Assembly (NCBI RefSeq): GCF_002307475.1
Contig: NZ_NTMH01000040.1
Coordinates: forward strand, 372,001-436,000
DNA length: 64,000 bases
Direction: 5' to 3'
Source of the DNA: Pantoea allii
GTDB taxonomy: Bacteria; Pseudomonadota; Gammaproteobacteria; Enterobacterales; Enterobacteriaceae
Below the pieces are notes generated by a model. That model had not been told where the DNA came from, did no database searches, and saw only the letters and a program-made list of their open reading frames with translations. The position numbers and the translations under genes were made by a program. How positions within the stretch are numbered: the first letter of the stretch is position 1; every line of letters starts with the position of its first letter. Positions 57,550-64,000 of this stretch are shown one piece after another.

Positions 57550-58749
57550 ATGTATCAACCTGTCGCGCTATTTATCGGTCTGCGCTACATGCGCGGAAGA
57601 GCTGCAGACCGTTTCGGTCGCTTTGTCTCCTGGCTCTCCACCATTGGTATCACGCTTGGCGTGCTGGCAATGATTACTGTGCTGTCTGTGATGAATGGTT
57701 TCGAGCGAGAGCTTGAGGGCAACATCCTGGGCCTGATGCCGCAGGCGCTGGTGACCAGCGACAAAGGCAGCATTACTCCTCAACAATTCCCGGCATCCGA
57801 CCTGAAGCTTAAGGGGATTAACCGCATTGCGCCGTTAACCACGGCGAACGTGGTGTTGCAAAGCTCACACAGCGTTTCGGTTGGCGTGATGTTAGGCATT
57901 CAGCCGGATGAAAAAGATCCGCTGACGCCTTACCTCGTGAACACGCAGCAAAGCGTGCTACAGCCGGGGCAATACAAGGTGATTCTGGGTGAACAGCTGG
58001 CCGCGCAACTGGGCGTCAAACGGGGTGACATGCTGCGCTTGATGGTGCCGTCCGTCAGTCAGTTTACACCGATGGGCCGGGTACCGAGCCAGCGTCTGTT
58101 TACCGTTGCCGGAACCTATGCGGCTAACAGTGAAGTCGATGGTTACCAGATTCTGGTTAATCAGCAGGATGCCTCACGCATCATGCGTTATCCGGCGGGG
58201 AACATTACGGGCTGGCGGCTGTGGCTGGATAAACCGTTACAGGTTGACAGCGTCACTCAGCAGGCCTTACCGCCTGGCATGGTGTGGAAGGACTGGCGCG
58301 AACGCAAAGGGGACCTGTTCCAGGCCGTGCGCATGGAGAAAAATATGATGGGGCTGCTGCTGAGCCTGATCATTGCCGTTGCCGCCTTTAACATTATTAC
58401 CTCGCTGGGCCTGCTGATTATGGAGAAGCAGGGCGAAGTCGCTATCCTGCAAACGCAGGGATTAACCCGCCGTCAGATTGTCGCCGTCTTTATGGTGCAG
58501 GGTGCCAGCGCCGGCATCATCGGCACGCTGCTCGGTGCGCTGCTTGGCGTGCTGTTAGCCAGCCAGCTTAATCATCTGATGCCGGTCATTGGCCTGTTCC
58601 TGGATGGCGCGGCGCTGCCCGTCGATATCAATGTGTGGCAGGTCGTCACTATCGCCTTTAGTGCAATGATTATTGCGCTGCTTTCTACGCTTTACCCTTC
58701 ATGGCGCGCTGCCGCCGTCCAACCCGCTGAGGCTTTACGCTATGAGTAA
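57550..58749 (+). CDS. lolC: Lipoprotein-releasing ABC transporter permease LolC
   Basis: Inner-membrane subunit of LolCDE, which extracts lipoproteins and hands them to LolA. The 399 residues match E. coli in length: an N-terminal helix (about 25-47), a large periplasmic domain that binds LolA, and three C-terminal helices from about 270 on. The start [23 protein letters not shown] matches E. coli; a TTG three codons upstream was not used. It overlaps lolD by eight bases. Confidence 0.96.
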   Translation: MYQPVALFIGLRYMRGRAADRFGRFVSWLSTIGITLGVLAMITVLSVMNGFERELEGNILGLMPQALVTSDKGSITPQQFPASDLKLKGINRIAPLTTANVVLQSSHSVSVGVMLGIQPDEKDPLTPYLVNTQQSVLQPGQYKVILGEQLAAQLGVKRGDMLRLMVPSVSQFTPMGRVPSQRLFTVAGTYAANSEVDGYQILVNQQDASRIMRYPAGNITGWRLWLDKPLQVDSVTQQALPPGMVWKDWRERKGDLFQAVRMEKNMMGLLLSLIIAVAAFNIITSLGLLIMEKQGEVAILQTQGLTRRQIVAVFMVQGASAGIIGTLLGALLGVLLASQLNHLMPVIGLFLDGAALPVDINVWQVVTIAFSAMIIALLSTLYPSWRAAAVQPAEALRYE

Positions 58750-59446
58750 CTCTCCTTTGTTGCAGTGCCGTGACCTGTGCAAACGCTATCAGGAAGGCAG
58801 CGTGCAGACCGACGTGCTGCGCAATGTGACCTTTGATGTGCAACCCGGTGAACTGATGGCGATTGTCGGCAGTTCGGGTTCAGGGAAAAGTACCTTGTTG
58901 CACCTGCTGGGCGGGCTGGATGCGCCCACCTCGGGCGAAGTGGTGTTTGACGGTCGCTCACTGAACGGTATGTCATCGTCTGCCAAAGCGGAGCTGCGCA
59001 ACCGCGAACTCGGGTTTATCTATCAGTTCCACCATCTGCTGCCGGACTTTACCGCGCTGGAAAATGTCGCGATGCCGTTACTGATTGGCAAAGTGACCAA
59101 AGGCGAAGCGCAAACCCGCGCGCGGGAGATGCTGGCGGCCGTGGGGCTGGAACATCGCGCGGCGCATCGCCCGTCAGAACTTTCCGGGGGAGAACGCCAG
59201 CGCGTGGCTATCGCCCGGGCACTGGTTAACCGCCCGCGCCTGGTCATGGCCGATGAGCCGACCGGTAACCTGGATGCCCGTAACGCCGATGCTATTTTCG
59301 AACTCTTAGGTGAGTTGAATGTGCGTCAGGGAACCGCGTTTCTGGTGGTGACGCACGATCTGCATCTGGCGAAACGCATGTCGCGGCAGATGGAGATGCG
59401 TGACGGTCAGTTAAGCGACCGGATCATCCTTGCAGGAGCTGTCTGA
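58742..59446 (+). CDS. lolD: Lipoprotein-releasing ABC transporter ATPase LolD
   Basis: ATP-binding subunit of LolCDE. The 234-residue protein carries Walker [13 protein letters not shown] (about 42-53), the LolD-specific [24 protein letters not shown], signature [16 protein letters not shown], Walker [13 protein letters not shown] and the switch His in VVTHD. The start lies in the lolC end (ATGAGTAA) and its stop overlaps the lolE ATG by one base. Confidence 0.97.
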   Translation: MSNSPLLQCRDLCKRYQEGSVQTDVLRNVTFDVQPGELMAIVGSSGSGKSTLLHLLGGLDAPTSGEVVFDGRSLNGMSSSAKAELRNRELGFIYQFHHLLPDFTALENVAMPLLIGKVTKGEAQTRAREMLAAVGLEHRAAHRPSELSGGERQRVAIARALVNRPRLVMADEPTGNLDARNADAIFELLGELNVRQGTAFLVVTHDLHLAKRMSRQMEMRDGQLSDRIILAGAV

Positions 59447-60690
59447 TGGGATCGTCGTTATCGCTGCTGTTGGGGCTGCGTTTTAGCCGTGGCCGCCGTC
59501 GGGGAGGAATGGTTTCACTGATCTCCGTTATTTCAACCATCGGGATTGCGCTGGGCGTGGCGGTATTGATCATTGGTCTCAGCGCCATGAACGGATTTGA
59601 GCGTGAGCTAAACAAGCGCATTCTGGCCGTCGTGCCGCACGGTGAAATCGAAGCCGTCAATCAGCCTTTTCAGCGCTGGCAGTCGATGATTGCGCCCATT
59701 GAGCAGGTTCCCGGCATTGCGGCAGCAGCACCCTACATTAACTTTACCGGACTGATTGAAAGTGGCGCAAAGATGGAAGCGCTGCAGGTTAAAGGGGTTG
59801 ATCCCGCGCAGGAGCCGCGTTTAAGCGCGCTTCCGCAGTTTGTCACTGACAATGCCTGGTCGACCTTTGCGCCGGGTAAAAAGCAAATCATCCTGGGTGG
59901 TGGCATTGCGCAGGCGCTTAACGTCAAGCAGGGCGACTGGATCACCATCATGATTCCGAACAATGATGGCGATAATAAGCTCCTGCAGCCCAAGCGTATC
60001 CGGCTGCAGGTCAGCGGCATTCTGCAGCTGAGCGGCATGTTGGATCACAGCCTGGCCTTAGTGCCGCTTGCTGACGCACAGCAATATCTGGATATGGGCG
60101 ACAGCGTCACCGGCATTGCCCTGAAAATGAACGATCCCTTCCAGGCGTCAAAACTGGTACGGGCGGCCGGAGAAGTGACGCACTCTTACGTCTATATCAA
60201 AAGCTGGATTGGCACCTACGGCTATATGTACCGCGATATCCAAATGATTCGCGCCATCATGTATCTGGCGATGGTGCTGGTGATTGGCGTTGCCTGTTTC
60301 AACATCGTTTCCACGCTGGTTATGGCGGTGAAAGACAAGAGCAGCGACATTGCCGTACTGCGCACGCTGGGTGCCAAAGACGGGCTGATCCGCGCCATTT
60401 TTATCTGGTACGGCCTGCTGGCAGGCTTACTGGGTAGCGTAAGCGGTGTGGTGGTCGGCGTGCTGGTGGCGCTCAACCTCACTTCGCTGATGAAAGGGCT
60501 GGAATCCCTGACCGGTCACCATTTGTTAGCGGGCGATATCTACTTCATCGACTTCCTGCCGTCTGAATTACACTGGCTGGACGTGTTTTCGGTGCTGATT
60601 ACCGCTATTGTGCTAAGCCTGCTGGCGAGTTGGTATCCGGCGCGGCGCGCCAGTCGTATCGATCCCGCTCGCGTGCTGAGCGGACAGTAA
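59446..60690 (+). CDS. lolE: Lipoprotein-releasing ABC transporter permease LolE
   Basis: The second permease of LolCDE, which binds the substrate lipoprotein. It has 414 residues, with the same layout as LolC: a first helix (about 25-47, [34 protein letters not shown]), a periplasmic domain and three helices from about 265. It is translationally coupled to lolD. Confidence 0.96.
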   Translation: MGSSLSLLLGLRFSRGRRRGGMVSLISVISTIGIALGVAVLIIGLSAMNGFERELNKRILAVVPHGEIEAVNQPFQRWQSMIAPIEQVPGIAAAAPYINFTGLIESGAKMEALQVKGVDPAQEPRLSALPQFVTDNAWSTFAPGKKQIILGGGIAQALNVKQGDWITIMIPNNDGDNKLLQPKRIRLQVSGILQLSGMLDHSLALVPLADAQQYLDMGDSVTGIALKMNDPFQASKLVRAAGEVTHSYVYIKSWIGTYGYMYRDIQMIRAIMYLAMVLVIGVACFNIVSTLVMAVKDKSSDIAVLRTLGAKDGLIRAIFIWYGLLAGLLGSVSGVVVGVLVALNLTSLMKGLESLTGHHLLAGDIYFIDFLPSELHWLDVFSVLITAIVLSLLASWYPARRASRIDPARVLSGQ

Positions 60691-60836
60691 GCGCGTCATG
60701 CGGCACCCCGGGCGTCGCATGACTGATCCGCGCTGACAGCAGGGCGAATTAACGTTACACCGATCACCGGGCCCGATTGCCCTAAATATATTGACCCGCG
60801 GTGGCTTTTTTTTTTGCGACCGCACCAGGAGACTTT

Positions 60837-61670
60837 ATGCGTACACCTCGTCGCCGTTTACGACTTGCCCGCCTGAAGAAAACGCGCCGGAAAGTGCATC
60901 AGCGCTTTCGTCAGCGTATTTTCGAACGCGATCGCCAGGCCGAGCTGGCGGCGCACCCGTTGCCGCGAATCGTTGTCTTAACGGGTGCTGGGATATCTGC
61001 AGAATCGGGCATCAACACGTTTCGTGCCGCCGACGGATTGTGGGAAGAACACCGGGTTGAAGATGTCGCCACGCCAGAAGGCTTCCGGCGCGATCCGGCC
61101 CTGGTCCAGCGTTTTTATAACGCTCGCCGCCAGCAGTTACAGCAGCCGGAAATTCAACCCAATGCCGCCCATCTGGCGCTGGCCGAGCTGGAGCAGGTGT
61201 TGGGCGATAACTTTCTGCTGGTCACGCAGAATATCGATAATTTGCACGAGCGCGCGGGCAACAGCCGCGTGCTGCATATGCACGGTGAACTGTTAAAAGT
61301 GCGCTGTGCCAGCAGTGGTCAGGTTATCGACTGGCAGGAAGATGTGACGCCAGACGATCGCTGCACCTGCTGTCAGTTTCCCTCGATGCTGCGTCCGCAC
61401 GTCGTCTGGTTTGGTGAAATGCCGCTCGGCATGGAAGCGATCTACCAGGCGCTGGAGCAGGCGAACCTGTTTATCGCCATTGGCACCTCGGGTCATGTCT
61501 ATCCGGCCGCCGGGTTTGTCCACGAGGCAAAACTGCAGGGCGCCCATACGGTAGAGCTGAACCTGGAGCCCAGCCTGGTTGGCAATGAATTTGCCGAAAG
61601 TCACTATGGGCTGGCCAGCGACGTGGTGCCTGCCTTTGTACATAAACTGTTGCACGGGCTACACAAATAA
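60837..61670 (+). CDS. cobB: NAD-dependent protein deacylase CobB (sirtuin)
   Basis: Sirtuin that removes acetyl and succinyl groups from lysines, for example reactivating acetyl-CoA synthetase. The 277-residue protein has an Arg-rich N-terminal extension ([27 protein letters not shown]), the NAD motif [34 protein letters not shown], catalytic His in HMHGEL and a zinc site of RCASSG and RCTCCQF cysteines. CAGGAG is five bases before the start; an upstream GTG in a poly-T stretch was rejected. Confidence 0.96.
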   Translation: MRTPRRRLRLARLKKTRRKVHQRFRQRIFERDRQAELAAHPLPRIVVLTGAGISAESGINTFRAADGLWEEHRVEDVATPEGFRRDPALVQRFYNARRQQLQQPEIQPNAAHLALAELEQVLGDNFLLVTQNIDNLHERAGNSRVLHMHGELLKVRCASSGQVIDWQEDVTPDDRCTCCQFPSMLRPHVVWFGEMPLGMEAIYQALEQANLFIAIGTSGHVYPAAGFVHEAKLQGAHTVELNLEPSLVGNEFAESHYGLASDVVPAFVHKLLHGLHK

Positions 61671-61681
61671 AGCACCACGCC

Positions 61682-61722
61682 ACGGAATAAACAGCGGACC
61701 GTTCGCCCGCTGTTTATTCCGT
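61682..61722. repeat. Perfect 16-bp inverted repeat after cobB
   Basis: ACGGAATAAACAGCGG, a nine-base loop, and CCGCTGTTTATTCCGT. Only TT follows, so it is a weak terminator at best. Arm and loop sizes equal those of the hairpin after lpxL, though the sequences differ. Confidence 0.6.
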
Positions 61723-61930
61723 TTCCGGTAGCATTCCGTCATTCTCTGTTTTCCTGATCGCCTCAGCGATACCGCCATATCATGTTGTTATCGCTCGCGA
61801 TGATTCGGTTTACGCCGTGCTTAACCTGTCCCTGTTCAGCTCACGTTCTGCCCGCGGTGCAACCGGCCCTGTTTTCGCACAGTTGGCACTCAACAGGCTG
61901 CGGCGAGGGAAAACCTGAGCAACGTGCCGC

Positions 61931-61957
61931 AAAAAAACAGCCATTGCAGGCTTTTTT
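61931..61957. terminator. Orphan intrinsic terminator between cobB and pepT
   Basis: Seven A, C, then AGCC-ATTGCA-GGCT and six T: the core stem can extend through A-T pairs and has U-tracts in both directions. No annotated gene ends near it. Confidence 0.55.
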
Positions 61958-62077
61958 ATGCCCGTTGGCATTCTTAATTTGCCGCAGCAGGGCTAACCTG
62001 AACGATAATGATTTGACGCAACGCGACCTCTTGCCCGTCTGTTAATAATAATTGGCGGCAATTTTTAAGGATGATAT

Positions 62078-63307
62078 ATGAAGCAATTACTTGAACGCTT
62101 TTTGCGTTATGTGGCAGTGGAAACTCAGGCGAAACCTCAGGCGCGTCAGGTGCCCAGCAGCGAAGGGCAATGGATGCTGGCCCGTCAGCTGCAGGAAGAG
62201 CTACTGGCGTTGGGCTTTGTGGATGTGAGCCTGAGCGATCACTGCTGTGTGATGGGCACATTACCGGCAAACGTTGACTGGCCAACGCCGGTTATCGGTT
62301 TTATTTCACACATGGACACGTCGCCGGATTTCACCGCGAAAAATGTCAATCCGCAGATCATCGAAAATTACCGGGGCGGCGATATTGCGCTGGGGAATGG
62401 CGATGAAGTGCTGTCGCCGGTGATGTTTCCGGTATTGCATAAGTTGATCGGACACACGCTGATTACCACCGACGGTAAAACGCTGCTGGGTGCCGATGAC
62501 AAAGCCGGTATTGCAGAGATTATGACGGCGATGGCGCGGCTGGCAGAAAGCGCTATTCCGCATGGTGCGATTCGAGTCGCCTTTACGCCGGACGAAGAAA
62601 TTGGCCGTGGGACATCGCATTTCGATGTCGAAGGCTTTGCGGCTGACTGGGCTTATACCGTTGACGGCAGCGATGTGGGCGAGTTCGAATACGAAAACTT
62701 CAATGCCGCCTCGGCGTTGGTCAAAGTGGTCGGTAATAACGTCCACCCCGGCTCTGCTAAAAACGTGATGGTTAACGCGCTGGAGCTGGCAACCCGTTTC
62801 AATGCCGCGCTGCCTGCTGGCGAGAAACCGGAGTGCACGGACGGCTATGAGGGCTTCTTTCATTTGCACCAGATGAAAGGCACGGTCGAGCATGCTGAAA
62901 TGCACTACATCATCCGTGACTTCGATACTGAAGCCTTCGAACAGCGCAAAAACACGCTGCAACAGGTGGCGGCTGACATTAACAAGGGATTACATCCGGA
63001 CTGCTCTGTTACCGTGGAGATCAGCAACAGCTATCGCAACATGCGCGAAAAAGTCGAACCTTTCCCGCATATCATTGAGCTGGCGCTGCAGGCGATGCGC
63101 GACTGTGGCATCGAGCCGGTGGTGAAACCGATTCGTGGCGGCACAGACGGTTCGTCGCTGTCATGGAAAGGGCTACCTTGTCCTAACCTGTTTACCGGTG
63201 GCTACAACTATCACGGCAAACATGAATTTGCCTCGCTGAATATTATGGCGCAGTCGGTGGATGTGATTGTCCGTCTGGCCGAGCTGGCGGGACAGAAAAA
63301 AGCCTGA
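62078..63307 (+). CDS. pepT: Peptidase T (tripeptidase)
   Basis: Zinc metalloaminopeptidase of the M20B family that frees the N-terminal residue of tripeptides. The 409-residue protein has the metal-binding HMDTSPDF and the Asp in [12 protein letters not shown], catalytic Glu in TPDEEIGRG, Asp in [19 protein letters not shown], and His in [20 protein letters not shown] is the ribosome site. Salmonella and E. coli pepT are FNR-activated; I see no good FNR box here. Confidence 0.97.
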   Translation: MKQLLERFLRYVAVETQAKPQARQVPSSEGQWMLARQLQEELLALGFVDVSLSDHCCVMGTLPANVDWPTPVIGFISHMDTSPDFTAKNVNPQIIENYRGGDIALGNGDEVLSPVMFPVLHKLIGHTLITTDGKTLLGADDKAGIAEIMTAMARLAESAIPHGAIRVAFTPDEEIGRGTSHFDVEGFAADWAYTVDGSDVGEFEYENFNAASALVKVVGNNVHPGSAKNVMVNALELATRFNAALPAGEKPECTDGYEGFFHLHQMKGTVEHAEMHYIIRDFDTEAFEQRKNTLQQVAADINKGLHPDCSVTVEISNSYRNMREKVEPFPHIIELALQAMRDCGIEPVVKPIRGGTDGSSLSWKGLPCPNLFTGGYNYHGKHEFASLNIMAQSVDVIVRLAELAGQKKA

Positions 63308-63309
63308 AT

Positions 63310-63355
63310 AAAAAAGGCCGCGCTGTCCTGAATGGAACAATGCGGCCTTTACATC
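63310..63355. terminator. Convergent terminator between pepT and roxA
   Basis: A nine-bp outer stem (AAAGGCCGC / GCGGCCTTT) encloses an imperfect inner helix and is flanked by A on the left and T on the right. Confidence 0.78.
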
Positions 63356-63374
63356 AGTCGTAACGGACGAGGGC

Positions 63375-64000
63375 TTATTCGGCGCTAAAAAACCAGTAAC
63401 CGGCGTTCACCAGGCCAGCGATCTGTGCCAGCACGGCAGGATCGTCCAGCGCATCACCCAGATCCGCAAGGGCGATTTCATGGTTATGTGCCAGCACGGT
63501 CATCACGGCCGGGTGCGCGCACTCAACTCGTTCACCGTTGATATAAACGGCATTGCCCAGCGTCAGAACACGTAAGCCGCCAAGGCGAGACAGGACATCA
63601 CCCTGCTGCAGCGCATCGTAAATCTCATCCGGCTGGTAAGGCGGTTCTGGCGGTGCCACGTCGAGTTCATGACGGGACTGTGAAATAAACTCACCTAACC
63701 ATTGCTCAAAGTGTTCCGGCTGATTCACGACATCCAGCATCACCTTGCGCAGGCCTTCAACCTCCTGCGGCAGAATCAGCGACGGGCAATCACGCGTGGG
63801 CACATCCGGATCGCTGTAACGCAGGCTGCCCAGTTCATTGGCCAGCGCGTAATCGGCAAAGCCGCTAATCAGCTCACGCCCGCTTGGTGCGCGGAAACCG
63901 ACCGAGTAATTCAGGGCATTTTCCAGCGAGTAGCCTTCATGCGGGAACCCCGGTGGAATATACAGAATATCGCCCGGTTCCATCTCTTCATCGATGATGG
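63375..64000 (-). CDS. roxA: Ribosomal oxygenase RoxA (YcfD), 5' end outside window
   Basis: JmjC-type 2-oxoglutarate oxygenase that hydroxylates Arg81 of ribosomal protein L16. The C-terminal 208 codons are present and the frame stays open to the window edge (IIDEEMEPGDILYIPPGFPHEGYSLEN); E. coli RoxA has 373 residues, so about 165 N-terminal residues, including the HxD metal pair, lie beyond the edge. The distal His of the triad is in PPGFPHEGY. An internal ATG at MEPGDILY is not the start. The C-terminal winged-helix part (PPYQPDEIYDALQQGDVLSRLGGLRVL) is intact. Confidence 0.95.
   Translation of the reverse strand, partial: IIDEEMEPGDILYIPPGFPHEGYSLENALNYSVGFRAPSGRELISGFADYALANELGSLRYSDPDVPTRDCPSLILPQEVEGLRKVMLDVVNQPEHFEQWLGEFISQSRHELDVAPPEPPYQPDEIYDALQQGDVLSRLGGLRVLTLGNAVYINGERVECAHPAVMTVLAHNHEIALADLGDALDDPAVLAQIAGLVNAGYWFFSAE

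Larger units (their letters stand above)
61671..62077. other. Gene-free stretch between cobB and pepT
   Basis: These 407 bases include a perfect 16-bp hairpin right after cobB and a separate intrinsic terminator around 61931-61957. Open frames here are short and Cys/Leu/Pro-rich without recognisable domains. A small RNA ending at that terminator is possible. Confidence 0.5.

Noticed and set aside
61782..62045. 87-codon frame between cobB and pepT
   Set aside because: Cys/Pro/Leu-rich composition, no ribosome site, and it runs through the intrinsic terminator.

Overview
The window is a stretch of enterobacterial chromosome, rich in housekeeping and flagellar genes. Gene order follows the 23-25 minute region of Escherichia coli (msyB, lpxL, trhO, yceIJ, solA, bssS, dinI, pyrC, yceB, rimJ, yceH, mviM, murJ, the flg cluster, rne, rluC, the fab cluster, ptsG, hinT, lpoB, nagZ, ndh, mfd, lolCDE, cobB, pepT, roxA), and most products align with their E. 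coli counterparts at near-full length. Several E. coli genes are missing (grxB and mdtH, fhuE, comR-bhsA-ldtC) and several features are extra: a chemoreceptor gene beside flgN, a MarR/AhpD-like pair beside mfd, a 90-residue coiled-coil gene beside dinI, and a small membrane protein beside msyB. I infer an Enterobacterales genome, perhaps Erwiniaceae (Pantoea/Erwinia-like) or a less-studied Enterobacteriaceae genus. The genus cannot be fixed from sequence reading alone.

Layout: 1-9.1 kb is mostly minus-strand envelope, metabolic and stress genes. 9.5-13.4 kb is a plus-strand group, rimJ-yceH-mviM-murJ. 13.8-27.5 kb is the motility block: a methyl-accepting chemotaxis protein, flgNMA on the minus strand, and flgBCDEFGHIJ plus flgKL on the plus strand, with one FlhDC-type box and three sigma-28 promoters readable in the DNA. 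27.9-33.3 kb holds rne with its long leader, rluC and maf. 33.5-43.2 kb is the plus-strand yceD-rpmF-plsX-fabHDG-acpP-fabF-pabC-mltG-tmk-holB block, linking ribosome, fatty acid, folate, cell wall and replication functions, often with overlapping or abutting genes. ycfH and ptsG follow, the latter with recognisable CRP, Mlc and SgrS target sequences. 46.2-50 kb is hinT-ycfL-lpoB-thiK-nagZ-ycfP, then ndh with a perfect FNR box. 52.5-53.5 kb is the accessory marR/AhpD-like pair around a 13-bp inverted repeat. 53.7-64 kb is mfd, lolCDE, cobB, pepT and a truncated roxA at the right edge.

The least routine items are these: a decayed C-terminal fragment of a second chemoreceptor gene between ptsG and hinT; the MCP with two of three amino-acid-binding arginines replaced; the divergent MarR/AhpD-like pair where relatives carry comR-bhsA-ldtC; a Zur-like palindrome between lpxL and trhO; two perfect 16-bp hairpins without U-tracts; and an intrinsic terminator between cobB and pepT that no gene explains. 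I found no CRISPR array, tRNA, rRNA, insertion sequence or prophage, and no convincing wholly new multi-gene system.
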